8,591 nucleotides of DNA from Acidobacteriota bacterium (GCA_021824055.1 JAKALV010000135.1:1-8591), one strand, 5' to 3'. Numbered from the stretch's first letter, positions 1-6,847 are shown. Program-made: numbers and translations. Notes: generated from the letters alone by a model not told the origin.

Positions 1-1127
1 TGCGCCAGAAACGCGCTCAGGTGCTGCTGCTGCTGCTGCTGTGCGGCGGTGGCGTCCGGCCGGACCTCGAGCGTCCACGCCTTCGCCGGATCGCCCGTCA
101 TGAAGCGGAGCCCGAACCAGTCGAGCATCTCGGTGTAGTCGATTTCATCGGTGGTCGCGATCAGCGTGTGCAGCAGCGGCTCCACATTGAAACCCGCCGC
201 ATCTGACACGGTCTTGTTGAACTCCGCGCCCATGTAGCCATGCGCGCCGGACCAGCGTTTGTATTCCAGGCGAATCACGTCGTCCATGCTCTTCTTGCCG
301 TTGGTCGCCTTGCGGATGTGCGCATCGAGCACGAGGCCGACGACCGGGCCCTTCACGTAGTAGTCGACCCTTTTGTCCGCCGGCAACCGCTCGAACATCT
401 GCGACGATGACTGCTCCAGCGTTTGGACGAGGCGGCCCGGTTGTTTCGTCTGCAGGTCGGTGATGTGGCGTGAGCAGATGTCGAGGTAGTCGCCGACCGA
501 GCCCATACCCGCCCGCGCCGCGAGCAGATCGCCAAAGTAGGACGTGAGCCCCTCGCCCACCCACAGGCCGGTCGTCACCGGCGCGTGCTCGTAGTCGAAC
601 GGCCCGAGTTCGATCGGGCGCAGCCGCTTCACGTTCATCGCGTGGAAATACTCGTGGCTGATGAACGCCGCGTTGCGAAAGCGCGCCTCTTGATTCACCG
701 GCTCCTTGCCGCTGCCGGTGATCGCGACCGAGTTGAGATGCTCCACGCCCGAGCCGCCGCCGCCCGTCGTGATGATGTTGAGGAACGCGTACTTCCTGTA
801 GGGCAATCCGCCCCAGAAGCGAATGTGTTCCTCGATGAGCGGCGTGACCGCCGCCGCCACTTTGGCGCCTTCCCATTCGGCGTGGCCGAGGTAGGTCCAG
901 TAGTGCCGGATCCCGCCAACCGTGAACGGCGTCGTGGAGAGATCCGCGCCGGCGAGAATCGGCGAGTCGGCGAGGATGTCGTAGTCCGGTGCGACGTAGT
1001 GATTCGGCGTGCCGTCCTTCGCGGCGTCGAGCGACGTCATCGAGCCCTTCCACGTCGCGGGCAGTTCCAGCTGCACATCCGCGGGGCGATGCGCGGTCTC
1101 AACCACCGTGACGTAGGTGGGGGACCA
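1..1127 (-). pseudogene. M61 family (glycyl aminopeptidase-like) metallopeptidase, 5'-truncated and running off the left edge
   Basis: The minus-strand frame is open from position 1 to beyond 1127 and reads as the C-terminal two thirds of an M61 peptidase, a zinc aminopeptidase family usually exported. Landmarks seen: PDYDILADSP just after the missing domain, a glycine run followed by GVEHLNS, the zinc motif HEYFH (codons 656-642) followed by NVKRLRP, and WVGEGLTSYF, whose Glu (554-552) is the expected third zinc ligand. Near the edge LRFMTGDPAKAWTLEVRPDA is followed by six Gln. About 375 codons are visible; M61 proteins are commonly around 600 residues. The usual signal peptide and N-terminal beta domain are absent: homology begins near SPTYVTVVE (about 1124), and the DNA beyond is the end of the DinB gene in another frame. 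Internal starts exist (GTG 1106, ATG 1040) but have no ribosome site and would give a protein without export signal. Family call is confident; the pseudogene status is inferred from the missing N-terminus. Confidence 0.85.
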
Positions 1128-1141
1128 TGAAATCCAGCGAT

Positions 1142-1633
1142 CTACCCGCGCATCGCCTTGATCAGCTGAACCTGCCCCGCGTGGTAGACCGCGTGGCAGG
1201 TGATTCCCAGGATCAGGTCGAAGCGCTCGCGATCGCCGAGTGGCGAGGTAACGCGACCCGACTCGATGTCGGCGACGACCCCTTCGAGCTTCTGCTGCAG
1301 ATCCGCCACGAGCGCAACGATCCTCGACCACGACAGCGTCTTCGGATCGTCGAGCCGGAACCAGTCCTCACCCGCCAGAACGAACGGCTCGACAGGCGTC
1401 GCCAGCAGCCGGCCGCGGATCGAGTGCTGATAGAACGCGTGATGTACCGCGATCTCCGCGATGTTGTGCCGGCCCTTGGCCGGTCGCCGGAATGCCGCGG
1501 CGGCGGGCACGTCGGCGAGTGCGGCTTTCATGTCGGCGCCGTGCCAGGCGCCCGGGCCGTAGCCCTCGGCAAGCACGCGGCTCGCCAGTTGTGCAGGGGT
1601 ATTCAGGACGGTCTCGGTCACAGTTGCCTCCAT
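1142..1633 (-). CDS. DinB family (DinB/YfiT-like four-helix bundle) protein
   Basis: This frame encodes 163 residues, the usual size for DinB-fold proteins, which are metal-binding four-helix bundles; some act as thiol-dependent S-transferases, others have no known role. A histidine pair in AEIAVHHAFYQHSIRGRLL (His64/65) and HAVYH (His147, His151) near the C-terminus match the family's metal triad, His plus HxxxH. The C-terminal GITCHAVYHAGQVQLIKAM is a typical DinB ending. No signal peptide is seen, so it is cytoplasmic. The ATG at 1633-1631 overlaps the TGA of the upstream AraC-family remnant by one base (TGATG) and has no Shine-Dalgarno, so translation was probably coupled to the regulator. 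With that regulator cut off upstream, expression is doubtful. The stop at 1144-1142 lies about 18 bases from where M61 homology begins, a rearrangement joint. Substrate and reaction cannot be told. Confidence 0.85.
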   Translation of the reverse strand: MEATVTETVLNTPAQLASRVLAEGYGPGAWHGADMKAALADVPAAAAFRRPAKGRHNIAEIAVHHAFYQHSIRGRLLATPVEPFVLAGEDWFRLDDPKTLSWSRIVALVADLQQKLEGVVADIESGRVTSPLGDRERFDLILGITCHAVYHAGQVQLIKAMRG

Positions 1634-1920
1634 CAATGAGAAGGCCAGCGTAACTGAAGGGCGGCGAGACGTTCTTGGAGAATCTTGCGGTCGCCCCTGG
1701 CGGCCCGGCGGAACTGGCGGGGCGACGCGCCCGCCGCTCGATGAAACGTCCGTACGAAATTCGAGAGATCGTTGAAGCCCACGTCGAGCGCCACGTCCGT
1801 GATCGACCGCGCCTCGTCCCGTCCGTCCGCGAGCAGCCGCGCCGCATGCCGCAGCCGACAGCGCACCAGATATTGGTGCGGCGTGACGCCGAGCACCTGC
1901 GTGTAGAGCCAAACACGGGG
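1633..1920 (-). pseudogene. AraC-family transcriptional regulator, C-terminal HTH half only
   Basis: The frame encodes the AraC/XylS DNA-binding domain: WLYTQVLGVTPHQYLVRCRL is the end of the first helix-turn-helix, SITDVALDVGFNDLSNFVRTF is the second, and ASPRQFRRAARGDRK follows as the usual P-x-x-[YF]R tail. AraC-family regulators normally carry an N-terminal sensing domain and a complete first HTH, for 250-300 residues; here fewer than 100 remain. Reading upstream, the frame enters the 118-bp inverted repeat and meets TGA at 1923-1921, so the missing half is not simply out of frame. A GTG at 1896 could start an 87-residue fragment but has no ribosome site. The stop overlaps the DinB start, the tight arrangement expected of a regulator and enzyme in one operon. 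It is most likely a remnant with no regulatory function, though a lone HTH could still bind DNA. Confidence 0.8.
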
Positions 1921-2029
1921 TCAGAGCCGTTTTCCACAGGTTTCAACCGAAGAGGGACAGAGGTCCTGAAAAGTGGACCTCTGTCCCGGAATGGTTGAAA
2001 CCTGTGAAAAACGGCTCTGACCCCGTGTT
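1912..2029. repeat. 118-bp nested inverted repeat, REP/MITE-like
   Basis: Arms 1912-1966 and 1975-2029 are inverted copies, 55 bp each, pairing at 49 positions around an 8-base loop (TGAAAAGT). Pairing is not uniform. An outer stem of 37 bp (1912-1948 with 1993-2029) begins AACACGGGGTCAGAGCC and has one mismatch (1934/2007). Next comes a symmetric 5-base internal loop (1949-1953/1988-1992). An inner perfect 13-bp stem, GGGACAGAGGTCC (1954-1966 with 1975-1987), completes it. Both stems carry a GGGxCAGAG-like core (GGGGTCAGAG outside, GGGACAGAG inside), so it looks like two related palindromes nested. GGGGTCAGAG-type palindromes resemble dispersed repeats mobilised by REP-associated (Y1) transposases, but no transposase is present. 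No target-site duplication is visible. It abuts the broken AraC gene on one side and the M16 promoter region on the other. On RNA it could also act as a terminator-like hairpin. Confidence 0.85.
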
Positions 2030-2056
2030 GACACGACCGCGCGCGCACGACACAGT
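2028..2056 (+). promoter_or_regulatory. Candidate promoter of the M16 protease gene
   Basis: TTGACA (2028-2033) is a perfect sigma-70 -35 hexamer. Seventeen bases on, CACAGT (2051-2056) is a poor -10 matching at three positions (A2, A4, T6). Transcription would begin near 2063, leaving about 18 bases before the ATG. The first two bases of the -35 box are the last two bases of the 118-bp inverted repeat. Spacing is ideal but the -10 is weak, so this is tentative; the promoter could instead lie within or before the repeat. Confidence 0.35.
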
Positions 2057-2067
2057 GAACCTTCACC

Positions 2068-2073
2068 GAGGAG
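2068..2073 (+). promoter_or_regulatory. Ribosome binding site of the M16 protease
   Basis: GAGGAG lies seven bases before the ATG at 2081, a strong Shine-Dalgarno at normal spacing. It fixes that ATG as the start and fits the signal peptide that follows directly. Confidence 0.75.
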
Positions 2074-2080
2074 TCACCTG

Positions 2081-4927
2081 ATGTCGCTCTGTCATCGCGT
2101 CCGTCCCGTTCTGCTGATCTCGATCCTGTCCGCCGCCACCGCCCTGACGTGGGCGCAGCAGGCGCCCGCGCCGCTCACCTCGACCATCCCGGTGGACGCG
2201 AAGATCACGACCGGCGCGTTTCCCAACGGCCTCCGCTACTACATCCGCGCCAATTCGAAACCCGAGAAGCGCACGGAGCTGCGCCTCGTGGTCAACGCCG
2301 GCTCGCTCCTCGAAGACGAGGATCAGCGCGGCCTCGCGCACTTCGTCGAGCACATGGCCTTCAACGGCACCAAGCACTTCCCGAAACAGGCGCTCCTGCA
2401 GTTTCTCGAGTCGATCGGCATGCGCTTCGGCGCCGACGTCAACGCCTCCACCGGCTTCGACGAAACCACCTTCATGCTCCAGGTCCCGACCGACAACCCG
2501 GCCGTGCTCGACAAGTCGATGCTGATCCTCGAAGACTGGGCCCACAACGTGTCATTCGATGATGCGGAAATCGACAAGGAACGCGGCGTCATCGAAGAAG
2601 AATGGCGGCTCGGCCGCGGCGCCGGCGCGCGCCTGCAGGACAAGCAGTTCCCCGTGCTCCTGAAGGGCTCGCGTTACGCCGAGCGCCTGCCCATCGGCAC
2701 GATGGACGTTGTCCGCAATTTCAAGCACGACCGGCTGAGGCAGTTCTACACCGACTGGTACCGACCGGACCTGATGGCCGTCGTCGCCGTGGGCGATTTC
2801 GACGCCGCCGCGATTCAGGCGCTGGTCAACAAGCACTTCTCGACGATTCCGGCGGCGAAATCGCCGAAAACCCGCCCGGTCTATCCCGTGCCGGCCCAGC
2901 CCGGCACCCTCTTCGCCGTCGCAACCGACAAGGAAATGCCCAGCACGACCGTCGAGGTCTACAGCAAGCTGCCGGCTCCAGATCCCACCACCATCGGCGC
3001 CTACCGCAACGACATCGTCGCGGGCCTGTTCGCGGGCATGTTGTCGGCGCGATTTGCGGAAATGGCGCAGAAGCCCGACGCGCCGTTTCTCGCGGCCGGC
3101 ACGAGCCGCGGCCAGTTCGTGCGATCCGCGGAGGCCACGACCCTGTCGGCGCTCGTGAAAGAAGACGGCATCGAGCGCGGCCTGCGAGCCCTCTTCGCCG
3201 AAACAGCGCGCGTCGCGCAGTTCGGGTTTACCGCCACCGAGCTCGATCGGCAGAAGCAGAACATCCTGCGCGGCCTCGAGCGCGCGGTCGCCGAGAAGGA
3301 CACGCAGGACTCCGGTGCGCTCGCCGACGAATACGTCCGCAACTTCGCCACGCGCGAGCCGATTCCCGGCATCGTCTACGAACAGGGCCTCTACCAGCGG
3401 TTCCTGCCGGAGATCACGCTCGGCGAAATCAACGCGCTCGCGAAGACCTGGGTCCCCGACGGCAACCGTGTCGTGGTCATCAGCGCGCCGGACAAGCCGG
3501 GCCTCACGGTTCCGACGGAGGCCACGCTCGCCGCCGCGATGGCCGGCGCCACCAGTGCGCCGCTCGCCGCATACGTCGACAACGTGGAGACGCAGCCGTT
3601 CTTCGACGCCACGCCAACGCCAGGCGCCATCACGAAGACCGCCACCAAGGACAGCATCGGCATCACCGAGTGGGACCTGTCGAACGGCGTCAAGGTCGTC
3701 CTCAAGCCGACGACGTTCAAAGACGATGAGATCGTGTTCCGCGCGACGAGCCCGGGCGGCACGTCGCTCGCCAGCGATGCGGATTTCATTCCGGCCTCGA
3801 CCGCAGCCGGCGTGCTGGCCGCGGGCGGCCTCGGCAAACTGGGTATGCTCGACCTGCGGAAAGCGCTGACGGGCAAGATTGCGTCGGCCTCGCCGGCCAT
3901 CGGCGACCTGGACGAAAGCATCAGCGGCGGCGGCTCGAAGAAGGATCTCGAGACGATGTTCCAGTTGATCTACCTGCGGTTCACCGAACCGCGCGCGGAT
4001 GCGGCGATCTTCAACACCATCGTGACGCAGAGCCGCGCCATGCTGGCCAATCAGGCCGCGCGGCCCGAGTACGCGTTCTACACCACGCTCACCTCGGCGA
4101 TGACCCAGGACAACCTGCGCGCTCGCCCGATGACCGTCGAGACGCTCAGTCAGATGAATCTCGACAAGTCGCTGGCGTTCTACAAGGACCGGTTCTCGGA
4201 CGCGAGCGACTTCACCTTCGTGTTTGTCGGCAGTTTCGATCTGGCCGCGATGAAACCCCTGGTCGAGAAGTACATCGGCTCGTTGCCGTCGACGCACCGC
4301 AAGGAAACCTGGCGCGATGTCGGCATGCGTCCGCCGGCGGGCGTCGTCGAGAAGACCGTCGAGAAAGGCATGGAACCGAAGAGCCAGACGTCGATCATCT
4401 TCAACGGCGCGTTTCCGTACAACCAGGAACAGCGCGTGGCCATCCGGGCGATGGCGAACGTACTCGAAAACCGGCTGCGCGAAACCCTGCGCGAGGACCT
4501 CGGCGGCACCTACAGCGTCAACGCGTCGCCGAACGTGTCGAAGTTCCCGCGTGAGGAGTACTCCTTTGAAGTGGCGTTCGGCAGCGATCCGAAGCGCGTC
4601 GAGGCGCTCACCAAGACGGTCTTCGCGGAGATCGAGAAGCTCAAGGCCGGTGGCCCGACCGAGAAGGAAGTGGCCGACACCAAAGAGACGTTCCTGCGTG
4701 AATTCGAAGCCAACACCAAACAAAACGCCTACTGGCTGAGCCAGATCGCGTTCAAGTACCAGTACGGTGAAGACCCGGCCACGCTGCTCGCGGTGCCCGA
4801 TTTCTACAGGAAGATCGACGCCGCCATGATCCAGCAGGCCGCACGGCAGTACCTCGACACGCGGCGTTTTGTGCACGTGGTGCTGCTACCGGAGAAGGGC
4901 AAGTTACAGGGGGAAAGTTACAAGTAA
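2081..4927 (+). CDS. Secreted M16 family (pitrilysin-type) zinc metalloprotease
   Basis: The gene encodes 948 residues, the size of double-domain M16 proteases (roughly 930-960), clamshell zinc peptidases that engulf and cut peptides. Residues 1-25 form a signal peptide: basic start (HRVR), hydrophobic core (VLLISILSAATAL), likely cleavage at TWA-QQ, so the mature enzyme should be periplasmic or extracytoplasmic. The inverted zinc motif HxxEH is HFVEH at 87-91, within GLAHFVEHMAFNGTKHFP. Further zinc-site glutamates lie in ERGVIEEEWRL (167-177; Glu174 is the likely ligand by analogy with pitrilysin). A second M16 half starts near residue 530 (ITEWDLSNGVKVVLKPTTFK) and lacks the zinc motif, as usual; REDLGGTYSVNA (about residue 804) carries the Arg/Tyr-type region of that half. 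All landmarks are intact, so it should be active. The final residues and TAA come from a heptamer repeat. The helicase gene follows 16 bases downstream on the same strand, possibly co-transcribed. Substrate unknown. Confidence 0.93.
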   Translation: MSLCHRVRPVLLISILSAATALTWAQQAPAPLTSTIPVDAKITTGAFPNGLRYYIRANSKPEKRTELRLVVNAGSLLEDEDQRGLAHFVEHMAFNGTKHFPKQALLQFLESIGMRFGADVNASTGFDETTFMLQVPTDNPAVLDKSMLILEDWAHNVSFDDAEIDKERGVIEEEWRLGRGAGARLQDKQFPVLLKGSRYAERLPIGTMDVVRNFKHDRLRQFYTDWYRPDLMAVVAVGDFDAAAIQALVNKHFSTIPAAKSPKTRPVYPVPAQPGTLFAVATDKEMPSTTVEVYSKLPAPDPTTIGAYRNDIVAGLFAGMLSARFAEMAQKPDAPFLAAGTSRGQFVRSAEATTLSALVKEDGIERGLRALFAETARVAQFGFTATELDRQKQNILRGLERAVAEKDTQDSGALADEYVRNFATREPIPGIVYEQGLYQRFLPEITLGEINALAKTWVPDGNRVVVISAPDKPGLTVPTEATLAAAMAGATSAPLAAYVDNVETQPFFDATPTPGAITKTATKDSIGITEWDLSNGVKVVLKPTTFKDDEIVFRATSPGGTSLASDADFIPASTAAGVLAAGGLGKLGMLDLRKALTGKIASASPAIGDLDESISGGGSKKDLETMFQLIYLRFTEPRADAAIFNTIVTQSRAMLANQAARPEYAFYTTLTSAMTQDNLRARPMTVETLSQMNLDKSLAFYKDRFSDASDFTFVFVGSFDLAAMKPLVEKYIGSLPSTHRKETWRDVGMRPPAGVVEKTVEKGMEPKSQTSIIFNGAFPYNQEQRVAIRAMANVLENRLRETLREDLGGTYSVNASPNVSKFPREEYSFEVAFGSDPKRVEALTKTVFAEIEKLKAGGPTEKEVADTKETFLREFEANTKQNAYWLSQIAFKYQYGEDPATLLAVPDFYRKIDAAMIQQAARQYLDTRRFVHVVLLPEKGKLQGESYK

Positions 4928-4935
4928 CAAGTAAG
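4901..4935 (+). repeat. Heptamer-phased tandem repeat across the M16/helicase junction
   Basis: Read in sevens from 4901 the sequence is AAGTTAC, AGGGGGA, AAGTTAC, AAGTAAC, AAGTAAG, so four of five heptamers are variants of one unit. GTTAC-AA-GTAAC (4917-4928) is also a short perfect palindrome. The repeat encodes the last residues of the M16 protease and its TAA stop, and fills most of the 16-base gap before the helicase ATG. It leaves the helicase with only a poor ribosome site. Confidence 0.7.
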
Positions 4936-4943
4936 ATCAATAT

Positions 4944-6725
4944 ATGAATACGTTTGCGTCGCTCGGCCTTGCGCCGGCGCTGGTTTCCGCCGTCAACGCG
5001 CTGGGCTACGAAGAGCCGACGCCGATTCAGAAAGAAGCCATTCCCGTCCTGTTGTCGGGCCGCGACCTCGTGGGCCAGGCCGGCACCGGCACGGGCAAGA
5101 CCGCCGCGTTCGCCCTGCCGATGCTCGAGCGCCTGATGAAGAGCGGCGCGAAGGCGAAGGGACCGATCACGCCGAACCTCAAGTCGCCGGCCAAGCGCTT
5201 CCCCGCCGTGCTCGGCATGGTGCTCGTGCCGACGCGCGAGCTGGCGATGCAGGTGGCCGAGGCGGTCCAGAAATACAGCAAGGGCACGAATCTGACCGTG
5301 GTGCCGCTCTACGGCGGCGCGCCGATGGACCAGCAGATCCGCGGGCTGATGCGCGGCGCGTCGGTCGTCGTCGCCACGCCGGGCCGGGCGCTCGATCACA
5401 TGCGCCGGCAGACGCTCGATTTGACCGAGCTGCAGGTGCTGGTGCTCGACGAAGCGGACGAGATGCTCGACATGGGCTTCGCCGAAGACCTTGAAGCGAT
5501 TCTCAGCGAGACGCCCGCCACGCGCCAGACCGCGCTGTTTGCCGCCACGATGGCGCCGCGGATCGCCTCGATCGCCAACAAGCATCTCAAGCAACCCGAG
5601 CGCATCACCATCGCCCGCGAGAAGCGCGCGCCCGGCAAAGTGGCCCGTGTCCGCCAGGTCGCCTACATCGTGAGCAAGCACCAGAAGATGGAAGCGTTCG
5701 GCCGCATCCTCGAGTTCGAGAATCCAAAGAGCGCGATCGTGTTCTGCCGCACGCGCATTGAAGTGGACGAGCTCAACGACACGCTGAAGGCGCACGGCTA
5801 CGGCGCGCAGGCCCTGCACGGCGGCATGGAGCAGAAGCAGCGCGACCGCGTCATGAACATGTTCCGCACCGGCAAGGCCGACATGCTCGTCGCCACCGAC
5901 GTCGCCGCGCGCGGGCTCGACATCGAGCACGTCTCGCACGTGTTCAACTACGACGTCCCGAACGCGCCCGAGGTGTACGTGCACCGCATCGGCCGCACCG
6001 GCCGCATGGGCCGCGAGGGCATCGCGATCTCGATCGTGGATCCGCGCGAGCGGCGGCTGCTGCGCAGCATCGAGAACCTCACCAAGCAGGCGATCGAGGT
6101 GGCCCCGCTGCCCACGGTCTCCGACCTGCGCGCCAAACGCCTCGAAGCCACGCGGACGGCGCTCACCGACCGGATCGCCGCGGGTGATCTGGATGGCGTC
6201 AAGGTCTTCGTGAAATCGCTCTCGCAGGACTTCGACGTGGCCGACATCGCCGCCGCGGCGATCGCGATGCTGCACGAAGCGTCGCATGGCGACGGCACCG
6301 AGCCGGAAGCCGAGATTCCGGCCCCGTCCGCCGCGCCGGCATACGCGCCGCGGCCAGCACGAAACGCTGGCGCGGGCCGCGAGCGCTTCGATGAGCGCGC
6401 CCGTGAACGGCCGCGCGGGCGGCCGCGCGAGCACTCGCCCAAACGACCCGCCGCCGCGCCCGCCGGCGACATCGACATGTCGCGCATCACGGTGCTGCGC
6501 ATCGGCGTCGGCAAGAAGGCCGCGGTCCGTCCCGGCGACCTGGTCGGCGCGATCACCGGCGAAGCCGGCATCCAGTCGAAGTACCTCGGCGCCATCAAGA
6601 TCGCGCACGAGCACTCGCTCGTCGAAGTGCCGCAGCAGATGGCAGAACACATCATGGAGTCACTGCGAAAAACAACCATCAGGGGCAAGGCGGTTGACGT
6701 TCGGATTGAGCCAGGCAACGAATGA
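4944..6725 (+). CDS. DEAD-box ATP-dependent RNA helicase with C-terminal DbpA-type RNA-binding domain (DeaD/CsdA-like)
   Basis: The 593-residue protein has the full set of DEAD-box motifs: Q motif with Phe4 and PTPIQ (25-29), motif I AGTGTGKT (46-53), Ia PTREL (96-100), GG (124-125), Ib TPGR (145-148), II DEAD (169-172), IV IVFCRT (265-270), V ATDVAARGLDI (317-327), VI HRIGRTGR (347-354). Motif III is AAT (200-202), where the family normally has SAT. A basic insertion lies between motifs I and Ia (about 66-89). A disordered Pro/Ala/Arg-rich linker (450-507) leads to a DbpA-type RNA-binding domain (511-588) with ITVLRIGVGKKAAVRPGDLVGAI and ending in TIRGKAVDVRIE. This is the DeaD/CsdA/DbpA class: cytoplasmic remodelling of structured RNA in ribosome assembly, mRNA decay or cold adaptation. 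The start is the first ATG after the M16 stop; no good Shine-Dalgarno precedes it. The family is certain; which member it is cannot be settled. Confidence 0.95.
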   Translation: MNTFASLGLAPALVSAVNALGYEEPTPIQKEAIPVLLSGRDLVGQAGTGTGKTAAFALPMLERLMKSGAKAKGPITPNLKSPAKRFPAVLGMVLVPTRELAMQVAEAVQKYSKGTNLTVVPLYGGAPMDQQIRGLMRGASVVVATPGRALDHMRRQTLDLTELQVLVLDEADEMLDMGFAEDLEAILSETPATRQTALFAATMAPRIASIANKHLKQPERITIAREKRAPGKVARVRQVAYIVSKHQKMEAFGRILEFENPKSAIVFCRTRIEVDELNDTLKAHGYGAQALHGGMEQKQRDRVMNMFRTGKADMLVATDVAARGLDIEHVSHVFNYDVPNAPEVYVHRIGRTGRMGREGIAISIVDPRERRLLRSIENLTKQAIEVAPLPTVSDLRAKRLEATRTALTDRIAAGDLDGVKVFVKSLSQDFDVADIAAAAIAMLHEASHGDGTEPEAEIPAPSAAPAYAPRPARNAGAGRERFDERARERPRGRPREHSPKRPAAAPAGDIDMSRITVLRIGVGKKAAVRPGDLVGAITGEAGIQSKYLGAIKIAHEHSLVEVPQQMAEHIMESLRKTTIRGKAVDVRIEPGNE

Positions 6726-6786
6726 AGTTCGGGGGCCTTCGCACGAGGTTCGGGCGCCTTCGAAAGTGGTTCGGGAGGCTCCGCGC
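6724..6786 (+). repeat. 21-bp direct repeats, left cluster (three units)
   Basis: Three consecutive 21-bp units begin at 6724, 6745 and 6766. Each has GTTCGGG near its start (GTTC at 6727, 6748, 6769, exactly 21 apart) and CTTCG or CTCCG near its end. The first two bases coincide with the end of the helicase stop codon, so the cluster lies in the 3' untranslated region of the helicase message. Because 21 is a multiple of three, translating it gives a seven-residue periodic peptide, but no gene signal supports a protein. Confidence 0.75.
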
Positions 6787-6800
6787 GTAGTGCGGTTCTG

Positions 6801-6847
6801 ATCGGGGAATCGGGGAATCGGGGAATCGGGAATCGGGAATCGGAAAT
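6801..6847 (+). repeat. CGGGGAAT/CGGGAAT tandem repeat with G-quadruplex consensus
   Basis: G runs at 6804-6807, 6812-6815, 6820-6823, 6828-6830 and 6835-6837 are separated by identical four-base AATC loops. A sixth, shorter GG is at 6842-6843. The period is eight bases for the first units and seven for the last. Five runs of three or more G with loops of four fit the standard G-quadruplex pattern on the plus strand, so the motif would appear in RNA from the helicase gene. Confidence 0.85.

Noticed and set aside
145..1053. A 302-codon minus-strand open frame over the M61 region.
   Set aside because: It is in a different frame from the M61 reading, which has the HEYFH zinc motif and full family landmarks; this frame is Arg-rich and featureless.
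1912..2029. Intrinsic transcription terminator as the main explanation of the palindrome.
   Set aside because: The arms are far longer than a terminator, there is no T tract after the stem, and neither flanking intact gene ends into it. A mobile REP-like repeat fits better.
1912..2029. Insertion sequence or integron attC site.
   Set aside because: No transposase or integrase frame, no visible target duplication and no attC core-site layout.
2552..4876. A 774-codon minus-strand open frame opposite the M16 gene.
   Set aside because: Its composition is low-complexity Arg/Ala/Gly/Val/Leu, typical of the antisense of GC-rich codons. The plus strand has a full M16 protease with motifs and a ribosome site.
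4752..6650. A 632-codon minus-strand open frame opposite the helicase.
   Set aside because: Antisense artefact: no recognisable domain, and the plus strand carries every DEAD-box motif.
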